Shown here one piece after another: positions 8,954 through 17,576 of a stretch of 64,000 nt of DNA. Made by a program: the position numbers and the translations under genes. The stretch's first letter is position 1. Every line of letters starts with the position of its first letter. This stretch comes from Sporosarcina sp. BI001-red (GTDB lineage: Bacteria; Bacillota; Bacilli; Bacillales_A; Planococcaceae): positions 310,001-374,000 of the forward strand of contig NZ_QQAK01000011.1 in the NCBI RefSeq assembly GCF_003384035.1, in the 5' to 3' direction. The notes under the pieces are model-generated. The model ran no database searches. It saw only the letters and a program-made list of their open reading frames with translations, and was not told the origin of the DNA.

Positions 8954-9559
8954 TCAGTCAGAAAGTGTTTCAATACATACCTGTACACCCTTCAGTAACT
9001 CGTCCAACGGCCAACCTGGGATTTTTCCATGCTGAACTGCCAGCTCAAAAGAAGCAGGTATATGCAAAAAGCCGGATGGCATACCTGGTTTATATTGGGC
9101 CGCCCAGTGAAGTCCTGCATACATCACGTTATTACACAAATAAGTTCCTGCAGAATTGGAGATTGCTGCAGGTAATCCCACGTTGGTCAAGCGGTTTACC
9201 ATTTCACGGATCGGAAGTGTTGAAAAGTATGCGGGTGGGCCAGCAACTTCTATAGTTTCATCGATCGGCTGATGGCCTTCATTGTCTGGTTCTCCATCCT
9301 TCACATTGAGCGCAACCCGTTCTGGAGTCATTTTATACCGTCCACCTGCAAGTCCTAATGATAAGACAGCATCTGGATTCTCCTTATTTATATGTCCAAT
9401 CAATTCTTCACCAGATGCATTAAAGTTCACAGATAATATTTTTCCACAAATTAGATAGTCTCCAATCACAGAACCATCCAGTTTTTCGACAACTTGCATC
9501 GTTGGATTCATTGGGAATGATAGGAAGGGTTCAAATCCTGTTAATAGTAATTTCTTCAA
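8954..9559 (-). CDS. pcp: Pyroglutamyl-peptidase I (pyrrolidone-carboxylate peptidase)
   Basis: A 201-residue cytosolic cysteine peptidase of family C15 that removes N-terminal 5-oxoproline from peptides. It has the N-terminal LLTGFEPF motif and the catalytic triad Glu80 (MTPERVALN), Cys142 (NSAGTYLCNNVMY) and His166 (GFLHIPAS). The start is TTG with AAGGAG 9 nt upstream. It is the last gene of the dpp-ykf operon, 14 bp after ykfD. The position is unusual: B. subtilis has no pcp there. The 5-oxoproline product can be used by PxpABC encoded at 21.7-24.2 kb. Confidence 0.93.
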   Translation of the reverse strand: MKKLLLTGFEPFLSFPMNPTMQVVEKLDGSVIGDYLICGKILSVNFNASGEELIGHINKENPDAVLSLGLAGGRYKMTPERVALNVKDGEPDNEGHQPIDETIEVAGPPAYFSTLPIREMVNRLTNVGLPAAISNSAGTYLCNNVMYAGLHWAAQYKPGMPSGFLHIPASFELAVQHGKIPGWPLDELLKGVQVCIETLSD

Positions 9560-9573
9560 CTTAACAATCTCCT

Positions 9574-10590
9574 TTACACAGGCAACTGTTTTGCCTGTTC
9601 ACTAACTTCATTCATTAAAGTCTCATCATGTAAGTGACACGCAACAAAATGGCCCTCATCTTTTTCAAGCCACTGTGGTTTGTGTGTCGCGCAAACCTCC
9701 ATCGCGTATGGACACCTCGTTCTGAATACACAACCTGATGGTGGGTCAATCGGACTCGGCAACTCTCCTTGCAATAGAATCCGTTCTCTCGATTCCTCTA
9801 TATCAGGATCCGGAATTGGAATGGCCGAGAGCAAGGCTTCTGTATAAGGATGCAAAGGTTTCTGATAGAGCTGATCACTTGTCGTCAATTCTACTAAATG
9901 ACCTAAATACATGACGCCAATCCGATCTGAGAGGTATTTCACCATCGAGAGATCATGTGCGATGAATAGATAGGTGAGCCCTTTCTCGCGCTGCAAGCGC
10001 TGGAATAACATAACAACCTGCGCCTGAACTGATACGTCCAATGCGGAAATGGGTTCATCTGCAATGATGAATTCCGGGTCAAGGGCAAGTGCACGAGCGA
10101 TACCGATCCGTTGTCTCTGTCCACCGGAGAACTCGTGAGGATACCGGTTCGCATGGTCGCGATTTAAACCAACATCTTCCAAAAGCTCATTCACGCGTGC
10201 TCGCAACTCCTTTTTGGACTTGTACATATTATGGATTTCCATCGGCTCGGCAATGATTTCGTAAACTGTTGAGCGAGGGTTAAGAGATGCATAAGGGTCT
10301 TGGAAAACCATCTGCATCTTTTTAAGAAACTGATGACGTTCTTTGTCGTTCATATCGTGGACATTTTGTCCTTCAAATTCAACGTCTCCGGCAGTTTTGT
10401 TATAAAGCCCTAAAATTGTCCGTCCCGCTGTGGACTTTCCACAACCCGACTCTCCTACGAGACCAAACGTCTCACCTTTGTAAATATCAAAACTCAGTCC
10501 ATCCACCGCTTTTAACGTTTTACCTTTACCTACTTCAAAGTGTCGCTTTAAATCTTTTACAGATAACAATACCGATTGGGAATCTGTCAT
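9574..10590 (-). CDS. Peptide ABC transporter ATP-binding protein (YkfD/DppF-like)
   Basis: A 338-residue ABC ATPase with Walker A GESGCGKSTAGR, signature FSGGQRQRIGIARAL, Walker B FIIADEPISALD and the OppF/DppF-type tail GCVFRTRCPYAMEVC. In B. subtilis the dpp operon has dppD as the only ATPase inside dppA-E, with ykfD at the distal end; the same arrangement is seen here, so this is probably the second nucleotide-binding subunit for DppBC. ATG 10590 overlaps the ykfB stop (ATGA) and has AGGAGG 7 nt upstream. Confidence 0.9.
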   Translation of the reverse strand: MTDSQSVLLSVKDLKRHFEVGKGKTLKAVDGLSFDIYKGETFGLVGESGCGKSTAGRTILGLYNKTAGDVEFEGQNVHDMNDKERHQFLKKMQMVFQDPYASLNPRSTVYEIIAEPMEIHNMYKSKKELRARVNELLEDVGLNRDHANRYPHEFSGGQRQRIGIARALALDPEFIIADEPISALDVSVQAQVVMLFQRLQREKGLTYLFIAHDLSMVKYLSDRIGVMYLGHLVELTTSDQLYQKPLHPYTEALLSAIPIPDPDIEESRERILLQGELPSPIDPPSGCVFRTRCPYAMEVCATHKPQWLEKDEGHFVACHLHDETLMNEVSEQAKQLPV

Positions 10591-11711
10591 CTTTGTTCCT
10601 CCTCGTTTCCAGACGTTCTTAGATGTGTGAGCCAGGATGTATCAATCTGTACACCGAGTCCCGCCATGTCAGGTAGCTGAACCGTTTGCCGGGAATATGT
10701 GACGCCTCCAATTACAGGATCACCATTTAGCATGAGAGGTGCATCAAAATCACAACGAGTAATATTTGGCTGGCTTGCAGCAAAGTGAGCGGCTGCCGTG
10801 ATCCCCAATTTCGTTTCAATCATACTGCCTGTCATACATTGGACTCCATAACTTTCAGCGAGTGCATTAATCTTCAATGCCTCATGAATTCCACCTGACT
10901 TCATCAATTTAATATTGATCAAATCCGCGGCTCTACATTGTAGGACTCGCAACGCATCACGAGGTGAAAATACGCTTTCGTCTGCCATAATGGGTGTCAA
11001 TGTATTTTGAGTCACATACAGCAATCCATCTATATCTTCTGCATGGACGGGTTGTTCGACGAGTTCAATCTCAAGACCGGCGTCTTCCATCGCAGCAATT
11101 GTTCGAATTGCCTCTTTAGGATGCCACCCTTGGTTGGCATCCAAGCGAATCTTAACTGTATGTCCAACTCGGTTCCGAATCGCTTTAACACGCTCAATAT
11201 CTAATTCAGAAGAACCGATGCCTACCTTCACTTTCAACGTTGTAAATCCATCTTCCGTATACTGAAACGCATCATCTGCCATTTCCTGAGGATCATTCAC
11301 ACTTACTGTAAAATTCGAATCGAGCTTATTTTTGTCTCCTCCTAGAAATTGATAAAGAGGGAGTTCAGCAAGTTGACCAAGCAAATCATGTATCGCCATG
11401 TCGACTGCCGCTTTGGCGCTAGTGTTTCTCATAATTGTTTTATGTAGAACAGCGAAAAGTTCGGATCGGTTCCGAATATCCATCCCAATCAGTTTGGGAG
11501 CCATCACTTCTTCAATCGCATACGCAATGCTCGCCATGGAATCGCCTGTAATCACATGAGTTGGTGGAGCTTCCCCCCAACCGGACTTCCCATCTTCTGT
11601 TGTGACCTTTACATAAGTTGAGTAGGCCGTATGAACAGTGCGCAATGCTGTTTTAAATGGTTTTCGCAACGGAACAGCAACTGTCGCCAGTTCAATCGAT
11701 TGTATCTTCAT
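10587..11711 (-). CDS. ykfB: L-Ala-D/L-Glu epimerase (enolase superfamily, YkfB-like)
   Basis: A 374-residue enolase-superfamily enzyme of the muconate-lactonizing subgroup. The first catalytic Lys is in TTLKVKVG, metal ligands are in RLDANQGW, ELVEQP and MADES, and the second Lys is in INIKLMKSGG. The C-terminal GSMIETKLGITAAAH is typical of dipeptide epimerases. It converts L-Ala-D-Glu from murein to L-Ala-L-Glu so that ordinary peptidases can use it. GTG 11717 lies only 3 nt after AGGAG, so ATG 11711 at 9 nt is taken as start. Its place in the dpp operon supports the murein peptide role. Confidence 0.88.
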   Translation of the reverse strand: MKIQSIELATVAVPLRKPFKTALRTVHTAYSTYVKVTTEDGKSGWGEAPPTHVITGDSMASIAYAIEEVMAPKLIGMDIRNRSELFAVLHKTIMRNTSAKAAVDMAIHDLLGQLAELPLYQFLGGDKNKLDSNFTVSVNDPQEMADDAFQYTEDGFTTLKVKVGIGSSELDIERVKAIRNRVGHTVKIRLDANQGWHPKEAIRTIAAMEDAGLEIELVEQPVHAEDIDGLLYVTQNTLTPIMADESVFSPRDALRVLQCRAADLINIKLMKSGGIHEALKINALAESYGVQCMTGSMIETKLGITAAAHFAASQPNITRCDFDAPLMLNGDPVIGGVTYSRQTVQLPDMAGLGVQIDTSWLTHLRTSGNEEEQR

Positions 11712-11743
11712 GTACACCTTCTCCTTTCTCGCCTAAAACAAGC

Positions 11744-11778
11744 AAAACTGTGTGCGTCGAACACTCGGCGCACACAGT
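11744..11778 (-). terminator. Intra-operon hairpin / attenuator between dppE and ykfB
   Basis: A perfect 10-bp stem (11747-11756 with 11769-11778, arms ACTGTGTGCG/CGCACACAGT) is followed on the minus strand by TTTT-GC-TTG-TTTT. It would lower expression of ykfB-ykfD-pcp relative to the transporter genes, or protect the upstream mRNA 3' end. Confidence 0.65.
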
Positions 11779-11787
11779 CTCCCCTAC

Positions 11788-13431
11788 TTATTCTTTGTCA
11801 GCGTATTTCAGGTCGAGATAGCCGACTGGGTGACGGAGAATCCCTGTAACACCAGGCTTTTCTAATGTTGACTGATTGTAATAGTAAAGTGGAATGACTG
11901 GCATTTCGTCCATAAGCTTTTCGTCTGCTTGTTGCAATAATGTCCATCTCTTATTCTCATCTGTTTCATTTTTAATAGCTTCAATCAACTTGTCGTATTC
12001 AGGATTTGACCAAGTAGTACGGTTCATAGATGAATCTGTAATGAAACTTTCCAACGCATTGACCGGATCTGCATAGTCATGCAAGAACGATGAACGTGAG
12101 AACTGATATTTAAATTCTTTCTGATCTGCAAGGAAAACTCCAGCCTCTACGTTTTGTAATTCAATGTCCACACCAAGATTTTCTTTAAACATCGATTGCA
12201 ACGCAACCGCAATTTTTTGGTGAGAATCACTTGTAGAATACGTTAATGTTACTTTAGGTAATTCCGTGTATCCTTCTTCTTTCATACCTTCTTCAAGTAA
12301 TTTCTTCGCTTCTTCAGGATTAAATGAAACAAAATCTCCTGCAGACTCACGGAACTCTTTACCATCCGGTCCGATAAATCCGTAAGTTACGAAACCATGT
12401 GCAGGTTTTTCTCCATTTTTCGTGACAAACTCTACAATATCTTCCTGATTAACCGCTTCACCGAACGCTCTTCGGATTTTCTTGTTCGTGAATGGCTCCA
12501 TAGATGTGTTGAAGCGGAAGAAGTACAATCCTGCTTGGTCTTCTAGTTTAACTTCCGGATTGTCTTTTAAGTCTTCAGCAATTTCAGATGGGACATCTGT
12601 ACTATCCAGCTCATCAGACTGGTACATTTGGTAAGCGGTTGTAGACTCACTCACCATTTCCCAGTTCACTTTGTCGAGCTTAACTTTGTCTGCATCCCAA
12701 TAATTTTCGTTCTTTTCAAAGACAAACTTCACATCGTGATCCCATGAAGCTAACTTGAATGGACCATTGGAAACGAATGAGTCAGCTTCTGTAAACCACT
12801 TCGGGTTGTCAGTCGCTACTTTTTCATTGATTGGGAAAAAGCTTGGGTTGGTAATGATGTTTAAGAATGCTTCGTTTGGAGCAGTCAGCTTCACGACGAA
12901 AGTTTTTTCGTCGGGCGCTTCAATTCCGATGTCTTCAACAGTGCCTTCCCCATTGTTATAGTCTTCAGCGCCTTCAATGAAGTATGCAAGGAAAGCTGCA
13001 GGAGAGGCTGTTTCAGGGTCTAGCATATGTTGCCAAGCGAATAGGAAATCGTTTGCTGTGAGTGGATCTCCATTTGACCATTTTGCGCCATCGCGGATCG
13101 TGAATGTGTACGTCAACCCGTCTTCTGAGATATCGATCTTTTCCGCAGTAGCTTCTACCGCTAAGTGATCTTCTGACAAACGTGTGAGCCCTTCCATTAA
13201 GTTGTTAAGGGCACTCCATGAGACTGCGTTAAAGCCGACGGATGGGTCGAATGACGTAGGTTCTTCTCCGTTGTTTAAATAGAGTACTTTTTCTGCGGCG
13301 GGTTTGTTATCTTTGCCATCTTTTCCTCCTGTATCGGTTTCCGTCTTCTTGCCTGCTTCTTCGTTTGCTGTACAGGCCGCGAGTACTACGAGTAATGCAG
13401 TAAACAATACAAACTTGATCCACTTCTTCAA
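11788..13431 (-). CDS. dppE: Dipeptide/murein-peptide-binding lipoprotein (DppE-like)
   Basis: A 547-residue SBP_bac_5 protein with lipobox LAAC (Cys at about residue 20) and an acidic linker. Family features include TYTFTIRDGAKWSNGDPLTA and the C-terminal EKLMDEMPVIPLYYYNQ, which matches the OppA/DppE/MppA subgroup. The start is TTG (TTG AAG AAG) with GGGGG 8 nt upstream. It is separated from dppD by a 234-bp gap holding an interspersed repeat, so its expression may differ from dppABCD. It supplies peptides to DppBC. Confidence 0.88.
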   Translation of the reverse strand: MKKWIKFVLFTALLVVLAACTANEEAGKKTETDTGGKDGKDNKPAAEKVLYLNNGEEPTSFDPSVGFNAVSWSALNNLMEGLTRLSEDHLAVEATAEKIDISEDGLTYTFTIRDGAKWSNGDPLTANDFLFAWQHMLDPETASPAAFLAYFIEGAEDYNNGEGTVEDIGIEAPDEKTFVVKLTAPNEAFLNIITNPSFFPINEKVATDNPKWFTEADSFVSNGPFKLASWDHDVKFVFEKNENYWDADKVKLDKVNWEMVSESTTAYQMYQSDELDSTDVPSEIAEDLKDNPEVKLEDQAGLYFFRFNTSMEPFTNKKIRRAFGEAVNQEDIVEFVTKNGEKPAHGFVTYGFIGPDGKEFRESAGDFVSFNPEEAKKLLEEGMKEEGYTELPKVTLTYSTSDSHQKIAVALQSMFKENLGVDIELQNVEAGVFLADQKEFKYQFSRSSFLHDYADPVNALESFITDSSMNRTTWSNPEYDKLIEAIKNETDENKRWTLLQQADEKLMDEMPVIPLYYYNQSTLEKPGVTGILRHPVGYLDLKYADKE

Positions 13432-13498
13432 TGTAAATTCCCCCTTTTATATAATGAATCCATTGATACCATTTACACACTCTAGGGATGAACAGTAT

Positions 13499-13625
13499 TG
13501 ACTTCCGCTACAGATGGACGCTTTCCGAAGAGCTTGATTTCAGCCGCTTCCCTCGCTTCGCTCAGTCCAGGGTCTTCAATCTGCGCTGATCCCTTCGGAG
13601 TCACCATCTTTTGCTTCACTCAACG
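13499..13625. repeat. Interspersed Bacillaceae-type imperfect palindromic repeat
   Basis: A ~125-bp element begins TTGACTTCCGCTACAGATGG and contains ACGCTTTCCGAAG; the other end reads CTTCGGAGTCACCATC and forms an imperfect inverted repeat with it. From memory it matches the widespread non-coding repeat of Bacillales that starts GACTTCCGCT..GGTGGACGCTTTCCGC and ends GGAGTCGCCACCTTCCGCT. It contains no ORF and sits inside the dpp operon between dppD and dppE. The family match is recalled, not searched. Confidence 0.65.
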
Positions 13626-13665
13626 AATATCACTGTAACTACGGGTATTTATTAAAGACTAGCTG

Positions 13666-14781
13666 TCAAGACAATACGGCTTTCGCCCTTGGGTCTTGAA
13701 GCCAACAGTCAACAGTATGCTGGCTGGTGAGTTGGGTAGTTGCTGGGTAGATGCGGTCACACACTTCCATGGCATAAGGACATCTCGCTGCAAATGGACA
13801 TCCTTCTGGTGGTGCGAATAAGTCGGGTGGAGTTCCTTCGATCGGTTTCAGCTCTTCTTCTTGCAAGTCAAGTCGAGGTACTGAGTTCAGAAGTCCTTGC
13901 GTATATGGATGCTGCGGATTGTAGAAAATCTCCCGCTTATTGCCTATTTCAATAATTTTCCCTGCGTACATGACTGCGATGCGGTCTGCAATTTTCGCGA
14001 CAACTCCCAGGTCATGTGTGATCAGAATAACCCCTACACCCGTTTTATGTTGTATTTCATCGAACAACTCCAAAATCTGTGCTTGAATTGTGACATCCAA
14101 TGCTGTCGTTGGTTCGTCTGCGATGAGCAATTCAGGCTCGCATATCAAAGCGATCGCAATAACAATACGCTGACGCATACCACCTGAGAACTGATGCGGG
14201 TATTGTTTGAGACGCTCTTCCGGATTGGAGATGCCAACAAGGGTGAGCATTTCAACCGCTTTCCTTTTTGCTTCTGCACGTGATACCTTATGATGTGTTC
14301 GTAAACCTTCTATTAACTGTTCTCCGATTTTCAATGTAGGGTTCAGGGCTGTCATCGGATCTTGGAAGATCATCGAAATATCTACACCTTGGATTTCACG
14401 CAGTGCTTTTTTGTTCAGCTTGGTCAAATCCCTATTTTTAAAGATTACTTCCCCATTCCTAATCCTGCCCGGTGGTTGTGGGATAAGCCCCATAATCGTG
14501 TTCGCTGTCACACTTTTCCCACATCCCGATTCGCCAACTACTGCCAGAGTCTCGCCTTTATATAGATCGAACGAAACTCCTCGGATTGCTTGAACTTCTC
14601 CTCCGAACGTTTTGAAAGAAACTTCCAAGTCACGTACAGAGAGCATTACCTCTTGTGAAATTGTCTTCTTCTGTTTTCTTTTCTCTTCTGTAGCAATACC
14701 TGAACCAGGTCGATGCTCACTTTTTGCTGGGGCATCTCCCAAGTTGGACGCGTTTGCCATCTGTTGTCCTATCACATCCAT
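13666..14781 (-). CDS. dppD: Dipeptide ABC transporter ATP-binding protein (DppD)
   Basis: A 371-residue ABC ATPase with Walker A GESGCGKSVTAN, signature FSGGMRQRIVIAIAL, Walker B LLIADEPTTALD and the Cys-containing OppD/DppD tail GCPFAARCPYAMEVC. Compared with the ~335-residue family norm there is a polar, Lys/Arg-rich N-terminal extension of ~45 residues before LSVRDLEVSF. ATG 14781 overlaps the dppC stop (TAATG) and has GAGGGGG upstream, so the extension is probably translated; an internal start near residue 46 is the alternative. Confidence 0.9.
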   Translation of the reverse strand: MDVIGQQMANASNLGDAPAKSEHRPGSGIATEEKRKQKKTISQEVMLSVRDLEVSFKTFGGEVQAIRGVSFDLYKGETLAVVGESGCGKSVTANTIMGLIPQPPGRIRNGEVIFKNRDLTKLNKKALREIQGVDISMIFQDPMTALNPTLKIGEQLIEGLRTHHKVSRAEAKRKAVEMLTLVGISNPEERLKQYPHQFSGGMRQRIVIAIALICEPELLIADEPTTALDVTIQAQILELFDEIQHKTGVGVILITHDLGVVAKIADRIAVMYAGKIIEIGNKREIFYNPQHPYTQGLLNSVPRLDLQEEELKPIEGTPPDLFAPPEGCPFAARCPYAMEVCDRIYPATTQLTSQHTVDCWLQDPRAKAVLS

Positions 14782-15719
14782 TACCCCCTCAGTTTCGGAT
14801 CGAGTGCATCCTGCATGCCATCTCCTAGCACGTTAAAGGCAAACATCGTAATGGAGATGAAGAACGCCGGGAAGAATAAGCGCCACCAGTCACCGGATAG
14901 GATTACTGGGAGTGCATCGTTCGCCATTACGCCCCAACTTGCATACGGTGCCTGAATACCAAGGCCGAGGAAACTTAAAAAGGCTTCGGCAAAAATCGCA
15001 CTCGGGACAGTAAGTGTCATTTGAACAATGATCGGGCCCATTGTGTTCGGAATCAGGTTTTTCCGGATTATCCGTGAAGTTCCAGCGCCGAATGATTTCG
15101 ATGCGGTCACAAACTCATAGTTTTTAATTTGCAAGACTTGGCCACGGACGATCCGGGCCATTCCTACCCATCCTGTAATCGTCAGTGCGACAATGATTGT
15201 CGTTAGACTCGGACCCATCACAACCATTAACAAAATGACAACGAGTAAATGAGGGAGTCCATAAAGGATTTCAATAATTCGCATCATAATGGAATCCGTG
15301 CGTCCACCCTTGTAGCCACTAACACCACCGTAAATTATGCCAATGAAAAAGTCGATGAGCGCAGCCATGACACCTACGAATAACGAAATTCGTGCACCAT
15401 ACCACGTTCTCGTGAAAACATCTCTACCCATTTCGTCTGTTCCAAACCAATGGGTTGCGCTGGGAGCCATATTTTGGTTTCGCAAATCGGTTGCAGTAAC
15501 TTCATATGGAGAAAATACAGGACCAAATATTGCTAGAAACGTAAGAATAACTAGGAACACTAACCCAATCATTGCTAGCTTATTTTTTCGCAACCTCCGC
15601 CACGCATCTTTCCAATAAGATAACGATGGACGAACAACTGCTTCGGCTTGTTCGTGCCCATCTCCTTTTTTGCGGAACCACTCATCCGGAATAGAGACAT
15701 TCGGGTCTTTGGCAACCAT
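14781..15719 (-). CDS. dppC: Dipeptide ABC transporter permease (DppC)
   Basis: A 312-residue OppC/DppC-type permease. The N-terminal helix is KLAMIGLVFLVILTFLAIF, followed by HWFGTDEMGRDVFTRTWYGAR. The coupling loop is ASKSFGAGTSRIIRKNLIPN and the C-terminus is GDGMQDALDPKLRG. It overlaps both neighbours by one base (TAATG), the signature of tight translational coupling. Confidence 0.93.
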   Translation of the reverse strand: MVAKDPNVSIPDEWFRKKGDGHEQAEAVVRPSLSYWKDAWRRLRKNKLAMIGLVFLVILTFLAIFGPVFSPYEVTATDLRNQNMAPSATHWFGTDEMGRDVFTRTWYGARISLFVGVMAALIDFFIGIIYGGVSGYKGGRTDSIMMRIIEILYGLPHLLVVILLMVVMGPSLTTIIVALTITGWVGMARIVRGQVLQIKNYEFVTASKSFGAGTSRIIRKNLIPNTMGPIIVQMTLTVPSAIFAEAFLSFLGLGIQAPYASWGVMANDALPVILSGDWWRLFFPAFFISITMFAFNVLGDGMQDALDPKLRG

Positions 15720-16654
15720 TACACTTCACCTTCCTTTTTGTGAAGCTTAATGCGTGGATCTAAGAATCCATATGCAATGTCCACTAAAAACAGCATGAAC
15801 ACTAGAAATGCACTATAAAATACGGTAGACCCCATAATGACAGGATAGTCGCGGTTGTTAATGCTATCGACAAAGTACTTCCCCATACCTGGGATTGCAA
15901 AAATCTTTTCAATAACAAATGTACCTGTTAAAATCCCCGCTAGCATCGTACCCATGATGGTAACAACCGGCATGAGTGCATTTCGTAATGCATGTCGCGC
16001 TACAATTCGAAATGGGGTTAAGCCTTTCGCACGTGCCATTTTAATATAATCTTGCGTCAACACTTCCAACATACTGGCGCGAGTAAGACGTGCAATAATG
16101 GCAGTCGGTCCAGTAGCTAGTGCAATAACTGGTAAAATCATATGCTTCGGACTGCTCCAAGTAGCGGGAGGCAGCAGTTGCCAGTTTACTGCAACTTGCT
16201 GAATCAGAAGCGTCGCAAGAACAAAGTTCGGAATTGATATTCCCACAACTGCGAAGGTCATGGCCCCATAATCGATAATCCCATTATGCCGAAGGGCAGC
16301 AAACGTACCGAGAATAATTCCTGAAATGACTGCGACAATAATTGTCGCCATTCCTAGTTCAAAGGAGATTGGGAAGCCCCGCGCAAGTAGCGTATTCACA
16401 GATTCATTTGGTTTTTTTATTGAAGGACCATAATCGAACGTTACAATGGACTTCAAGTAATTCAAGTATTGAATCGGCATTGGCTGATCTAACTTATAAA
16501 ACTTCTCCAAGTTTGCTTGGATCGTCGGATTGGACGTGCGCTCTTCGTCAAACGGTGAGCCTGGTATCGCCCGCATGAGTACAAATGTAAGCGTGGCAAT
16601 AATTAGGACGGTGACAATCATCATGATGAAACGCTTCAATATGTATAGCGGCAC
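15719..16654 (-). CDS. dppB: Dipeptide ABC transporter permease (DppB)
   Basis: A 311-residue OppB/DppB-type permease: N-terminus LYILKRFIMMIVTVLIIATL, MRAIPGSPFD, coupling loop MARAKGLTPFRIVARHALRN and C-terminus FLDPRIKLHK. The start is GTG with AGGAGG 7 nt upstream, 12 bp after dppA ends. It forms the channel with DppC. Confidence 0.93.
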   Translation of the reverse strand: MPLYILKRFIMMIVTVLIIATLTFVLMRAIPGSPFDEERTSNPTIQANLEKFYKLDQPMPIQYLNYLKSIVTFDYGPSIKKPNESVNTLLARGFPISFELGMATIIVAVISGIILGTFAALRHNGIIDYGAMTFAVVGISIPNFVLATLLIQQVAVNWQLLPPATWSSPKHMILPVIALATGPTAIIARLTRASMLEVLTQDYIKMARAKGLTPFRIVARHALRNALMPVVTIMGTMLAGILTGTFVIEKIFAIPGMGKYFVDSINNRDYPVIMGSTVFYSAFLVFMLFLVDIAYGFLDPRIKLHKKEGEV

Positions 16655-16666
16655 TCTGCTTCCTCC

Positions 16667-17491
16667 TTAACAAAACTTCGTTTGCATCGCGAGCTCTGTC
16701 ATGACGAGCATCGCACGATAGGCTTCAATAATATTTTTTGCTTCATAGCGAACGATTGTTGTTCCTTCTTCTATCACACATCCTGGCATCATCGCAGCCC
16801 ACTCTGCTTCTCCATAATTCGTAAATTCGATACGCATGATAGGGTTATCCGGTGCTTTGAGCGGTTTAATTTCACTAAGTTTTTCAAGCGCTTCTGCCAT
16901 TTTTTCTTTCAGTAACGCCTGTGCTTTCGAAGGATGTAGCGTCCGTACCGATGAACGGGAAATGGACTGCTTCACTGCAGCTGTTACGACACCCGGAATG
17001 AGTGCTTCTGCTTCCCGGCATGCTCCATCATCACCTGCTACCAATAGGACCGGAACGTCGAAATGTCCCGCAACATAAGCATTGAACCCGAGTTCTCCAA
17101 CTACGACGTCATTGATAAAAATGTTACGAACGCCAAAAATCATCGTGTGGCTCATGACACCAGGTTGTCCTGCACGAGCATGATACCCGGCGAACACAGC
17201 ACCTGTATACGTTTCATCCAACGACTGCACCATTGAAAGCGGTTTCACTTCTCCAGTGATTAGCTCCACATCAGGATGCATCTCTTCAACTAGTAAGTTA
17301 TTCATTTTTGAGTGGCTATCATTCACAAGAACTTCATGAACACCTTTTTCAAATGCAGCTGTTGCGATTGCATTCGCTTCCTCGGTCATAATACGCCGAG
17401 CCCGTTCGTAATTATTTCGATGTGAATCTACAAACGTCTCATCTGGCAAACCTGTGATTCCTTCCATATCAACGGATACAAATAATTTCAT
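16667..17491 (-). CDS. dppA: D-aminopeptidase DppA (family M55)
   Basis: A 274-residue zinc D-aminopeptidase, the same length as B. subtilis DppA. Metal ligands are visible as Asp8 and Glu10 in SVDMEGITG, then the His of NDSHSKM, the His of AGYHARAG and the Glu of GELGFNA; SHTMIFGVRN supplies a further conserved His. It releases D-Ala from peptides of the murein-crosslink type. The frame opens to GTG 17503, but ATG 17491 has GGTGGAGG 5 nt upstream and reproduces the family N-terminus MKLFVSVDMEG. It is first gene of the dpp operon. Confidence 0.93.
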   Translation of the reverse strand: MKLFVSVDMEGITGLPDETFVDSHRNNYERARRIMTEEANAIATAAFEKGVHEVLVNDSHSKMNNLLVEEMHPDVELITGEVKPLSMVQSLDETYTGAVFAGYHARAGQPGVMSHTMIFGVRNIFINDVVVGELGFNAYVAGHFDVPVLLVAGDDGACREAEALIPGVVTAAVKQSISRSSVRTLHPSKAQALLKEKMAEALEKLSEIKPLKAPDNPIMRIEFTNYGEAEWAAMMPGCVIEEGTTIVRYEAKNIIEAYRAMLVMTELAMQTKFC

Positions 17492-17547
17492 ATAAGCCTC
17501 CACCTATTAAACAGAAAAGAGAATCTGTCTGATTTTATTGTCAACTA

Positions 17548-17576
17548 ACAATACCAAAATATTTTCAAAATTACAA
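17548..17576 (-). promoter_or_regulatory. Promoter of the dpp operon with CodY-like sequence in the spacer
   Basis: On the minus strand, -35 TTGTAA (17571-17576), a 17-nt spacer and -10 TATTGT (17548-17553) lie 57 nt before the dppA ATG. The spacer region carries AATTTTGAAAATATT (17558-17572), a contracted CodY-like palindrome. In B. subtilis dpp is a classic CodY target, which makes a CodY role plausible, but the match is gapped. Confidence 0.5.

Noticed and set aside
8775..9035. 86-codon plus-strand ORF
   Set aside because: It overlaps the 3' end of pcp in antisense, with low-complexity composition and no ribosome-binding site.
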